The notes below the pieces were generated by a model, which saw only the letters and a list, made by a program, of their open reading frames with translations, was not told where the DNA came from and searched no databases. Positions 1 through 7,418 of a stretch of 7,426 nucleotides of DNA are shown piece by piece. Source of the stretch: CAYUYM01 sp964449305 (GTDB lineage Bacteria > Bacteroidota > Ignavibacteria > SZUA-365 > CAYQST01). How positions within the stretch are numbered: position 1 is the first letter of the stretch; the number at the start of each line of letters is the position of its first letter. The DNA is taken from the NCBI GenBank assembly GCA_964449305.1, contig CAYUYM010000168.1, forward strand, positions 1 to 7,426, given 5' to 3'. The position numbers and the translations under genes were made by a program.

Positions 1-95
1 CCATCCCTGACCAGGGCACGACGACGGGGCACTGGTGCCGTCGTGTTGAACGCGTGGCCCTCCGGAGAAGCCCAAGCTGAGGACGTGACACGCAT
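1..95 (-). CDS. Possible start of a downstream minus-strand gene, cut by the window edge
   Basis: The minus strand has an ATG at 93-95, only 14 bases after the stop of the large peptidase/propeller gene. A purine-rich GGGAGAAG lies 3 bases before the ATG and could serve as a Shine-Dalgarno. The frame stays open for 31 codons to the window edge and begins MRVTSSAWASPEGHAF, later reading TTAPVPRRRALVRD. I do not recognise a family from so little, and no signal peptide is visible. The short gap would make it the second gene of an operon with the gene at 110-3016. Two competing plus-strand frames also enter from the left edge, one ending at 80 and one near 192, so the tail of a convergent gene cannot be excluded. 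The operon reading is preferred because of the ribosome-binding-site-like context. Confidence 0.38.
   Translation of the reverse strand, partial: MRVTSSAWASPEGHAFNTTAPVPRRRALVRD
17..45. other. Imperfect hairpin near the left edge
   Basis: CACGAC at 17-22 pairs with GTCGTG at 40-45, and GGCAC at 28-32 pairs with GTGCC at 35-39. A shifted pairing gives about ten base pairs with a two-base bulge. No T-run follows on either strand. It lies about 65 bases past the stop of the minus-strand gene, so it could be a terminator-like structure. It could also be a chance feature inside the possible coding sequence at 1-95. Confidence 0.25.
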
Positions 96-109
96 GAACT
101 TCTCCCGGC

Positions 110-3016
110 TCACGGGCTGGGCAATCCCCCCAAAGCCCCGGACACATCGAAGGGCAGGCCAAGGAGGAGCTCAGTGCTCCAGGTGCGCTCGGTGAGTGTG
201 CGCGTGAGGCGGAGTCCGACGGAGAACACTGCCGGTTGCGCGAGGAGATTGCAGTCCATCAGCATCTCGACACCCATGGAGCGGTGGCGCGCATCCTTCC
301 CACCCGCGGTGCCATGCGCCCAATCAAGGAAGGCCGTCGCCTTCAACCGCTGGACATTGAGGACACCCCACACCGCCAGATCCGGATACAGCAACGGCAT
401 GGCGTAGTTGAGCGACAGCTTCCAGAGCGTTTCAAACCAACGACTCGCATAGCCTCGCGAAAAACTCATGATGCGTGCATAATGGTACCCGCCTCCCCAC
501 TGCCGTTCCCATGCGGCGTTCAGAAATGCGCCATGGTTGCGGACCAGTCCCGGCGCAAAGAACCAGGTGGTGATGGCGGCATGATGCCCGCGGAAATCCG
601 TCCCTGCGAAGGGCATGTGCGCGTAGTGCACCACGGCCTGCACGGCGTGACGCGGCACCACCTCGCGCATCCACTGATACCCGCTGGAGAAGCCCACGCG
701 CCAGGTCACGGGCATGATGACACCCGGGACCTCGTCCCAACTGGTCCAGCGTCCGAGGTCGGTGATCCGCGTCCATCGCAGCGCCGCAGAGAGAGTGAGC
801 GAGGTTGGAACCACCTGCGTGAAATTCAACGGGACGCGGAGGCCGAGATTCGCGGATTCCTCGCGCCAGGTGTATCGATGCGTTCCTCCCTGATCGTCGT
901 CGTACGTCGATGCGCGCATCCCATACCGGCCGCCGATGTCGATGATGGGAAAGAGCCCGGCATGGCTCGCCCCGACCACCGCAGAGGCGACGCGCTCCTG
1001 CGGATCGTATTCCACACCCGCATGCAATGCCAGCGTGCGAAAGATGTCCGTGGACCACACGCCTGCCGTCATGGGCGTGTCGCCGAGCGGTGGGATGACA
1101 GCCCAGGTGTGGATGTTCACCAGTCCGTCGAAGGCGCCCACGGGATGCACGGTGCGTGTCTGCATCGGGATGCTGTCGAGGATGGGGCCGCCCGCCTCCT
1201 GCGCGATGACGGGTGTGCAGTATGGGTGAAGCGATGCGGGGGATTCCGGGAGCGTGCAGTCCGGATGCACGCGGCCAAGCTCGCGCCATTGCGTTGGATC
1301 GATGGCCATCGCGGCCACGGCCTCCCCATCGGCGCGGCAGTCGTTGAAGAAGAGTGTGTCGCCGCTGGTGGACACGGCCGCGTTGCGTGCGGCGACGGGA
1401 CGCGAGGTGACCTGATACACCCGGGTGCTTTCCATGTCGAGCGCGAGGATGTTGTCCATACCGGTCTGTGCTGAGGTGAAGAACACGCGTGTCCCGGCCA
1501 TGCGTGGAAGCGAGATCTCGGTGTGCCGCAGCGGCAGCAGGTCGCTGCGCCCACCGGTTGCGACATCGATGCGGATGATGGTCTTGCCGAGCCTCGGATG
1601 GACCCTCACTGCGACGATCGAGCGGCCGTCGGGGCTCCAATCGGGTGTCTGGAACAGATCGCCGGTGTCTGCGGCGAAGCGGGCAAGTTCACGGCCGTCG
1701 CCGGCATCGAGGACGACGATGGCGCACCGGCGGTCCGGGCCGAACTCCACGGCGGCGATCCTGTCGCCGGCAGGTGCGATGGCCGGGGAGAAGCGTTGTG
1801 CAGATGAGGGAAGCGTGCGTCGTGTGCCGGTGACCAGGTCCATGATGCGAAGCACGCTGTGGTCGCGCGCACCCCAGCGCAGGTCGGCGTGCCGCTCGTG
1901 CCAGGCCATCAGGGAGCCGCGTACAGACATGGGGTCACCCAGCGCGCCGGCACGGCCGAGGGATTCCTCTGTGCCGTCGGGACGGAGGCGGACGAACTCA
2001 TACAGGTCGTCCATCCCCCACTTCTGGACGATGATGGAGCCGTCTGCCGCCTGCTGGGGGAAGAGGTGGTTGGTCCAGATGACGGGGTCGGTGGGTGTGA
2101 GCATGCGCGCGTCGGTGAGGTGGAGCGTCGCAGTCTCCGTCTTCCAGAGAGAATCGAGTTCGAGCAGTGTCTCCTCATGGAGTTCGACGGCCGTGACACC
2201 CGTGCGATTGTTCATGGCGATGGAGAAGATGCCGGGGACGAAGGACCATGCGCCCGTGGCAGACAGCACATCCCGCCATGCCTCAGCACCGAAGCGCGTG
2301 CGGAAGTGCGAGGTGAGGAGATAGCCGTGTTCGTAGGCATTGGGGACGTGGAGGTTGTAGGTCCCGAGGACGGTCTGGTAGTAGGATGGCCGCCTGCCGG
2401 CGTGGAGGAGGGCACGCATGCCCTGGGTGAACTCCGGCTGCCGCCCGCGCCCCGCGCGTGTGAGCGCAGTCTCCATCACCACGGCATCCCCCTCCTCCAC
2501 CCATGCGGGGCCCACCGCGGCCATGACCGCCCAACCCGCCTCGCCGAAGAGCCACGAGGCGATGCGGGTGAAGCCCGTGCAATAACATTCGAACTGGGCG
2601 ATGTGCCGCATCTCGTGCGTGGCGAGGAGATCGAACCACTCGCCCGTCCCAAGCAGGGAATGCGGCGGAGGTGTGGTGTACCACACTGAATGCCTCGGGG
2701 CCAGGGCTGCATAGCCATTCGCCACGGAGGTCTGGTTCGACAGAATGAGGGACAGCCGCCCGGGATGCACATCGAGCGAGCGGGTGAGCGGGACGTGGAT
2801 GTGTTCCAACGTGCACGCCACACGCTGCGCGTCGGCCTCGATCTCCATCGGGAAGATGACGCGATACTGCTCTGTCGCGATCTGCCGCCAGTCGAGCCCC
2901 GGCGGGTGTTGATCCGCATCGAGCTGCTGCGCCGATGTCGGATGCAGCAGCACACAGTGCATGACGATGAGGGCCGCGAGGCCCCGATGCCAACGATGAT
3001 GACGTGCGTGAACCAT
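110..3016 (-). CDS. Exported gluzincin-like metallopeptidase / TolB-like propeller / outer-membrane barrel protein
   Basis: A 968-residue protein. Residues 1-29 form a Sec signal peptide: a His/Arg-rich start, a hydrophobic stretch LAALIVMHCVLL, and likely cleavage after TSA. There is no lipobox. Residues 40-290 look like a peptidase MA (gluzincin) domain with the zinc-site motif HEMRH at 134-138. A Trp-Val-Glu-Glu-Gly motif at 172-176, about 37 residues on, would supply the glutamate ligand, probably E175. About six TolB/PD40-type blades follow (roughly 310-580), clearest at TPDWSPDGRSIVAV (457-470) and SPAIAPAGDRIAAV (410-423). From about 625 the protein is rich in alternating polar/hydrophobic strands and aromatics up to TWSTELLLGLPF (945-956), which I read as an outer-membrane beta barrel. 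The ATG is supported by the signal peptide and by GGAGG 4 bases upstream. Peptidase activity is inferred from the motif only; the substrate is unknown. It is divergent from the gene at 3190. Confidence 0.85.
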   Translation of the reverse strand: MVHARHHRWHRGLAALIVMHCVLLHPTSAQQLDADQHPPGLDWRQIATEQYRVIFPMEIEADAQRVACTLEHIHVPLTRSLDVHPGRLSLILSNQTSVANGYAALAPRHSVWYTTPPPHSLLGTGEWFDLLATHEMRHIAQFECYCTGFTRIASWLFGEAGWAVMAAVGPAWVEEGDAVVMETALTRAGRGRQPEFTQGMRALLHAGRRPSYYQTVLGTYNLHVPNAYEHGYLLTSHFRTRFGAEAWRDVLSATGAWSFVPGIFSIAMNNRTGVTAVELHEETLLELDSLWKTETATLHLTDARMLTPTDPVIWTNHLFPQQAADGSIIVQKWGMDDLYEFVRLRPDGTEESLGRAGALGDPMSVRGSLMAWHERHADLRWGARDHSVLRIMDLVTGTRRTLPSSAQRFSPAIAPAGDRIAAVEFGPDRRCAIVVLDAGDGRELARFAADTGDLFQTPDWSPDGRSIVAVRVHPRLGKTIIRIDVATGGRSDLLPLRHTEISLPRMAGTRVFFTSAQTGMDNILALDMESTRVYQVTSRPVAARNAAVSTSGDTLFFNDCRADGEAVAAMAIDPTQWRELGRVHPDCTLPESPASLHPYCTPVIAQEAGGPILDSIPMQTRTVHPVGAFDGLVNIHTWAVIPPLGDTPMTAGVWSTDIFRTLALHAGVEYDPQERVASAVVGASHAGLFPIIDIGGRYGMRASTYDDDQGGTHRYTWREESANLGLRVPLNFTQVVPTSLTLSAALRWTRITDLGRWTSWDEVPGVIMPVTWRVGFSSGYQWMREVVPRHAVQAVVHYAHMPFAGTDFRGHHAAITTWFFAPGLVRNHGAFLNAAWERQWGGGYHYARIMSFSRGYASRWFETLWKLSLNYAMPLLYPDLAVWGVLNVQRLKATAFLDWAHGTAGGKDARHRSMGVEMLMDCNLLAQPAVFSVGLRLTRTLTERTWSTELLLGLPFDVSGALGGLPSP

Positions 3017-3020
3017 GCGA

Positions 3021-3025
3021 CCTCC
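3021..3025 (-). promoter_or_regulatory. Shine-Dalgarno of the left gene
   Basis: On the minus strand, GGAGG lies 4 bases (TCGC) before the ATG at 3014-3016. This fixes the start of the 968-residue protein and fits the signal peptide that follows directly. Confidence 0.6.
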
Positions 3026-3044
3026 ACGAAACCGGATTGCCTGG

Positions 3045-3075
3045 AAAAAGTAGACATTGCACGGGCAAATTCAAA
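3045..3075 (-). promoter_or_regulatory. Bacteroidota-type promoter of the left gene
   Basis: On the minus strand, TTTG (3072-3075) is followed after 19 bases by TACTTTTT (3045-3052). The known Bacteroidota sigma-factor consensus is TTTG or TTG, 19-21 bases, then TAnnTTTG. This site matches all but the last base of the downstream box, with correct spacing. Transcription would start around 3038-3041, giving a leader of roughly 22-25 bases that includes the GGAGG at 3021-3025. It is assigned by motif match only. Confidence 0.55.
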
Positions 3076-3152
3076 CGCATGGAACCAGGGGGCGAAGAAC
3101 ACCGTCGTGCGCGCGACATCGTTGGAGGGGCTTGTGGAGGCAGGAGATGCGA

Positions 3153-3183
3153 TTCGACCGGCGATGCAAAATCCGTATCTTGC
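3153..3183 (+). promoter_or_regulatory. Weak promoter-like site just before the right gene
   Basis: TATCTTGC at 3176-3183 resembles the Bacteroidota downstream box TAnnTTTG with two mismatches. TTC at 3153-3155, 20 bases upstream, is an imperfect TTG. The box ends only 6 bases before the ATG at 3190, so transcription from it would begin almost at the start codon and give a leaderless or near-leaderless message. That agrees with the absence of a Shine-Dalgarno directly before 3190. The match is weaker than for the divergent promoter. Confidence 0.3.
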
Positions 3184-3189
3184 ACGTCG

Positions 3190-6100
3190 ATGCCCCGAGC
3201 CCATCAATACCTGCTCATCCTGTCACTGACAGCCGCGACGGCGTTCGCACAAACCGGCACGCACTTTCCACTCCGCGACCACGATGCGGTGAGTTTCCAT
3301 GATGCGCTCTGGATCGCATCGCCCAGAGGGCTGTTCGAGTATCGCCCCGCGGAGAACATCTGGTCCATTCGCGGCGAGGGCACGGGGCTGCGATCGAGCA
3401 CCATCACGCGGCTGGCCTCCGACGGGGATGTCCTCTGGATGGGCATGGATCAGGGGGTGACACGCCACGACGCCCACGCGAACACCTTCCTGTACTACGA
3501 CAGCAGCGACGGCATCCCACCGGGGCGGACGCTGGCCATCGGCTTCGAGGATGATTATGTGTGGGTCGGGACGGAGAGCGGCGCGGCACGCTACGACAGA
3601 CTCATCGAGCAGTGGCAGACCTTCGACGCCTCACGTGGCCTCGCGGGGACGCGGGTCACCGCCATCGCTCCGCGGCAGGGCCTTGTCTACCTCTGCACCG
3701 ACGAGGCGGTGAACGAATACGATCCGCGCTATGAACGCTGGCGCCAGTTCCGTCCAGACACCGGCGGATTGCGCGCCCGTGACGCCTTCCTCACGGCGGG
3801 CTACCTCTGGATACTCCGCGAGCACGACCTTGTGCGCTTCGATTACGCCTCGCATGTGTTTCAGCCCCATGCGCTCGGAGAGATCGGCGGGTGCGGCGAC
3901 ATTCTGCGGATCATCATCGAGGGCGATTCCTTCTGGCTGGTGACCGCGCGGGGCCTCTGGCTCTATGACGCACTGGCCGACGGCTTCCGGCCCTTCCAGG
4001 AGATCACGAACCTTCCGGAGACGGTGATTCGAACGGCGGCCTTCTCCCCTGATGGCTCTGCGATCTGGTTCAGCACGACCTCCGGTCTCTCGCGGTATGA
4101 TCGGGGCACACGGACGTGGCAGTACTTCACGCCCGCCGGAGGGCTGCCCGGCACGGATTTCTCCGCCCTCTTCCTCTCGGGCACTGATCCCGTGGGCATC
4201 ACCGGCACCGATCTCGTGTGGTACCGACAGACGGAGAACCGCTGGCAGGTGCAGCCTCTGCCGCAGACTGTGGCGAAGCGCCCGGACGCCTGGTATGGCA
4301 TCGCCGGCGCATCAGGCACATGGCTCGACGTCGCACCCAGCGTGCGACTCTCGCTCACGGGATCGCGCACGGCATGGCTCATCCGCGATCCCGGTTCCGC
4401 TTCCGAGGTGGCGAAGCGCAACGATCTGAAGGCCGCCCTCGATCTGGGCGCGGGGCGCTCGGTGACGGCGACCTACAACGACGCGGACTTCAACGATGTG
4501 ATGGAGGGCGTGATGTATCGCGGCGCACGCAATGACGCGCTCCAGGTTGTGCAATGGGGCGATCTGCGCACCGAGCGGGGCGGCCGCCAGCTCCTCCAGT
4601 CCTTCGGCCTCTTCGGTGCAGGCGGGCGCATGGCCCTCGGTGCGCGCACGGAGAAATACCATCGCAGCCTCGTCGAACTCTCCGCGGCATCCGGGCACCG
4701 GACCACGGCCATCACGAGCGACTTCTTCCAGGGCCGCACGCGCGTCACCACGGCTGTCGTCCGGGACATCGACTATCGCAGGCGCAGCATCTATGCACTC
4801 GACAACGGCGGCATCCCCTCCCCTGTTGAGTCCGGCAGTGTGCGCGTGTTCGCCACACTCGTGCCGGGAGAGGCCTGGTCACTCAACCACCTCGTCGACA
4901 CGGCCATAGCCGGCGTGCGGGAATCGTGGAGGGAACTCGCCGCCGGAAGGGATTTTTCCGTCGACGCCGGGAACGGCGAGCTGCGTCTGGCTCAGGCCAT
5001 CGGCACCAGCCAGCGGCTGGCAGCCGCATACACTGTCGCCGGCACGCAGCGCACCGTGCTGCTGGCCGCAGGCGACAGCTCCAACCACGAACGCAGAAAC
5101 ATCTACTTCCTGCGTGGATTGGGCATCATCCCCGCGACACTGGAGGTGACCATGTCGGATGCATCCGGCAGGAGCATCCCGCTTTCGCGATACGGACTGG
5201 ACGACGATGCCGATGGCCGCATCGATCCGCAGCATGTGGACCACCCCGCCGGGCTGCTTCGCTTCCCCGCGGAGCGCCCCTTTCCGGACCAGGTGTACAC
5301 AGACTCCGCACGCAGTGATGTGCGCATGAACGTGCGTTTCGAGACGTCCACCTCCGGTGTTGCGCTCACACATGCGAACATCGTGCGCGGTTCAGAGCGC
5401 ATCCTTGTCGACGGGCTGCCCGTACGCGCTGGCGACGATTATGTGCTTGACTACACGAGCGGCTTCCTTCTCTTCACACGTGACGGCGTGCTCAACGACG
5501 AATCGCGTGTGGAGGTGCACTACGAGTACACCGATCACGCGACGAATGAACGCATGACGCCCGTGACGCTCACCATCTCCCCGTCAGACAACACCCAGGC
5601 ATCGGTGACCGCCGCGCAATTCCGTCCGCGTGGCTCGGCCCACGATGCGACACTCCTCCACGGCATGGCCGAGGGCAGGATCGAGACCGGAGGGCTGGAC
5701 CTGCGCCTCGTCCCCGAGTTTTCCCGGACCATGTCGGATTCGGCTGCCGGCAACGCGTTCGCACTTCTGGCAACGGCATCCACAGCCACAACGCGCGTGA
5801 GTGTCCAGATGCGGCGCTCCGAGCCCGGAGCGGTGGACGCCTTTCCGCGCCTGTTCCCCGGCGGGAGGCTGACGAGCGAGACCGCGGCGAATGGCGAGTA
5901 CGACGCAGTCCCGGGGCTGCGTCTCTTCGCAGACTGGCGCAGGCGTGGCGGGGTTGCCCTGCCAGACGGGCGGGAGACCATGGATGAGCTCGCCGATGCT
6001 GGTGTGCAATGGTACGAGGCCGGCCTGCCCTCGCTCACCCTCCGCGCGGAGAACCTCTTCGATCGCGCGGGAGAGGTGAGCAACCGGCGTCTTGGTCTGC

Positions 6101-7308
6101 GTCTCGATGTGGACTGGGTGCCCACGCCCCGCGCACTCGACCTGCTGGGACTTGCGGGCGCGTCGATCTCGGGTATCGTGCATGTGGGGCGGGAGCGCTC
6201 CCACACGGGTGGTGACGCTGTCACCGACAACGGCCACCGGCATTGGTACCTGCGGACAGTCGTGTCGCCGGTGGCGCAGACGATGATCAACGCCCATTAT
6301 CGTGGCGATGAGCAGGACAGGGCTGCGACAGGTGGAGCCATGCTCCCCTTCCGCAGCACGCAGCGCCTGTTCGCCGATCTGGTGATGGAGTCCGTGCGCG
6401 GACTCTCACTGGGCACACGCATCACCAGCGACCTGGCCATCCTGTACCACGGCGTGCCCGCGACCACCTGGGATGCGACCGGGCAGACCACCTTCCAATT
6501 CACGTCACGCTTCTCCCCCGGTCTCCTTGCCGGCGTTCTGCCGCAGTGGACCTTGGAGGCGAACGTCCAACAGAGTCACTCAGGCACCGCCCGGGACGGT
6601 GGGGGATTCCAGCCCATGCTGTTGTCCCTGCTGCGTTCCATCCCCGCAGCGGCACAGAGCTCTGTCGATGCGACCATGGTGGAGGCCAAGGCCGAATGGC
6701 GGCCTGCACCGGAGGTGGTCTGCATCCTGACCGGGCGATACACGGAGACCACCGTGGGCATGCTGTCCACACGGTACGCCGACCTGCGGCGCGATCTGAT
6801 CCAGCGCCTCGATTACCGGCCGACGAGCATGTCGCTCACCTCGCTGCAGTTTGCCTACACGAACGGATCCACACCATGGAGCGCCTTCGACCGATACGCC
6901 CCCACGGCATGGATCGAACACCGGTGGAACCGCACAGTGCTGACACGTGTGACCATCAACGCCTCACTCGACCAGCGCCGACAGGGGCGCGACAGGATCA
7001 CGACATGGGACGTGGCACCCGCCGCGAGCATCACGCTCACATTCACGCCCGCCTTCATCGAGCGCATCGAGTTGCGCAACGACCTCGGGTACCGGCTTAC
7101 CACCACCCGCACAGACCCGGACCCCATTCTGCGCATCGTCGCCGACCGTGCCCTGCCCTCGCTGTCGAACATCGTGTACCTCGACTTTCACCCGCTCTCC
7201 TCGAGCTACATGCGCGTCCAGCATGCCCTCACGCACCACATCGCCACAGCCGCGCAGACCGCGCGCACGGTGCAGTCATTGACAGTGCAGTTGGTGCTGC
7301 AATTGTGA
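3190..7308 (+). CDS. Exported Reg_prop-like propeller fused to SprA-like modules and an outer-membrane barrel-like region
   Basis: A 1372-residue protein. Residues 1-20 are a signal peptide (MPRAHQYLLILSLTAATAFA, cleavage before QTG). Residues 35-354 hold about eight propeller repeats of the two-component-regulator (Reg_prop) type. The recurring W-x-G-T..G-h-x-R-Y-D pattern is clearest at VWVGTESGAARYD (124-136) and IWFSTTSGLSRYD (292-304). Residues 370-540 are beta-rich. Two SprA-like modules follow. The first runs 546-614 (GSVRVF, then AAGRDFSVDAGNGELRL); the second runs 732-780 (GSERILVDGLPVRAGDDYVL, then DYTSGFLLFT). Between them is NIYFLRGLGI (637-646) and the calcium-loop-like DDDADGRID (671-679). 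The rest (about 790-1372) is strand-rich and ends VQSLTVQLVLQL, consistent with a barrel. It is far shorter than SprA of the type IX secretion system and is probably a relative, not SprA itself. No histidine-kinase domain or type IX sorting domain is visible. The open frame extends up to 3004, but the signal peptide fixes the start at 3190. Confidence 0.85.
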   Translation: MPRAHQYLLILSLTAATAFAQTGTHFPLRDHDAVSFHDALWIASPRGLFEYRPAENIWSIRGEGTGLRSSTITRLASDGDVLWMGMDQGVTRHDAHANTFLYYDSSDGIPPGRTLAIGFEDDYVWVGTESGAARYDRLIEQWQTFDASRGLAGTRVTAIAPRQGLVYLCTDEAVNEYDPRYERWRQFRPDTGGLRARDAFLTAGYLWILREHDLVRFDYASHVFQPHALGEIGGCGDILRIIIEGDSFWLVTARGLWLYDALADGFRPFQEITNLPETVIRTAAFSPDGSAIWFSTTSGLSRYDRGTRTWQYFTPAGGLPGTDFSALFLSGTDPVGITGTDLVWYRQTENRWQVQPLPQTVAKRPDAWYGIAGASGTWLDVAPSVRLSLTGSRTAWLIRDPGSASEVAKRNDLKAALDLGAGRSVTATYNDADFNDVMEGVMYRGARNDALQVVQWGDLRTERGGRQLLQSFGLFGAGGRMALGARTEKYHRSLVELSAASGHRTTAITSDFFQGRTRVTTAVVRDIDYRRRSIYALDNGGIPSPVESGSVRVFATLVPGEAWSLNHLVDTAIAGVRESWRELAAGRDFSVDAGNGELRLAQAIGTSQRLAAAYTVAGTQRTVLLAAGDSSNHERRNIYFLRGLGIIPATLEVTMSDASGRSIPLSRYGLDDDADGRIDPQHVDHPAGLLRFPAERPFPDQVYTDSARSDVRMNVRFETSTSGVALTHANIVRGSERILVDGLPVRAGDDYVLDYTSGFLLFTRDGVLNDESRVEVHYEYTDHATNERMTPVTLTISPSDNTQASVTAAQFRPRGSAHDATLLHGMAEGRIETGGLDLRLVPEFSRTMSDSAAGNAFALLATASTATTRVSVQMRRSEPGAVDAFPRLFPGGRLTSETAANGEYDAVPGLRLFADWRRRGGVALPDGRETMDELADAGVQWYEAGLPSLTLRAENLFDRAGEVSNRRLGLRLDVDWVPTPRALDLLGLAGASISGIVHVGRERSHTGGDAVTDNGHRHWYLRTVVSPVAQTMINAHYRGDEQDRAATGGAMLPFRSTQRLFADLVMESVRGLSLGTRITSDLAILYHGVPATTWDATGQTTFQFTSRFSPGLLAGVLPQWTLEANVQQSHSGTARDGGGFQPMLLSLLRSIPAAAQSSVDATMVEAKAEWRPAPEVVCILTGRYTETTVGMLSTRYADLRRDLIQRLDYRPTSMSLTSLQFAYTNGSTPWSAFDRYAPTAWIEHRWNRTVLTRVTINASLDQRRQGRDRITTWDVAPAASITLTFTPAFIERIELRNDLGYRLTTTRTDPDPILRIVADRALPSLSNIVYLDFHPLSSSYMRVQHALTHHIATAAQTARTVQSLTVQLVLQL

Positions 7309-7322
7309 TGGTCGCAGGAGGC

Positions 7323-7352
7323 GTTGAAGATTTTGGGAGTTGAAGAGTTCAA
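7323..7352. repeat. Short direct repeat and small inverted repeat after the right gene
   Basis: GTTGAAGA occurs at 7323-7330 and again at 7339-7346, a period of 16 bases. The second copy is part of TTGAA-GAG-TTCAA (7340-7352), a 5-bp inverted repeat with a 3-base centre. The region is visibly more AT-rich than the flanking genes. The function is unknown and chance is possible. Confidence 0.35.
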
Positions 7353-7380
7353 AGGTTGGACGCGGATCAATCTGAAAACC

Positions 7381-7418
7381 CGCCCGTTGGGTCACGGCGC
7401 GCCGTGACCCAACGGGCG
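7381..7418. repeat. Perfect 38-bp palindrome, possible terminator or dispersed repeat
   Basis: The sequence CGCCCGTTGGGTCACGGCG is followed directly by its exact reverse complement, centred on GGCGCGCC (7396-7403). In RNA it would form a stem of about 17 bp closed by a tiny loop. It begins 72 bases after the stop of the right gene. On the plus strand no T-run follows in the 8 bases visible. On the minus strand the stem is followed by GGTTTTC, so it would work better as a terminator for a gene coming from the right. A repetitive extragenic palindrome is equally possible. Confidence 0.8.

Noticed and set aside
236..1474. Long plus-strand open frame (412 codons) opposite the left gene
   Set aside because: Antisense to a gene with a clear signal peptide and domains. 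The translation is rich in Arg, His and Gly with no recognisable motif, as expected for a shadow frame in GC-rich DNA.
432..1640. Minus-strand open frame of 402 codons in another frame of the left gene
   Set aside because: Lies wholly inside the 968-residue gene; Arg/His-rich composition without structure, so an overlapping-frame artefact.
3104..3117. GTCG-TGCGCG-CGAC inverted repeat between the divergent genes as an operator
   Set aside because: Only a 4-bp arm in CG-rich sequence; too short to separate from chance.
3004..3189. N-terminal extension of the right gene by 62 residues
   Set aside because: The extension would overlap the start of the divergent gene and cover its promoter, and would bury the signal peptide that begins exactly at 3190.
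3292..4251. Hybrid two-component sensor, suggested by the Reg_prop-like propeller
   Set aside because: No kinase, receiver or DNA-binding domain follows; the rest of the protein is SprA-like and barrel-like.
6546..7343. Plus-strand open frame of 265 codons overlapping the end of the right gene
   Set aside because: Composition is His/Arg/Pro-rich and it overlaps the strand-rich C-terminus of the 1372-residue protein; a shadow frame.
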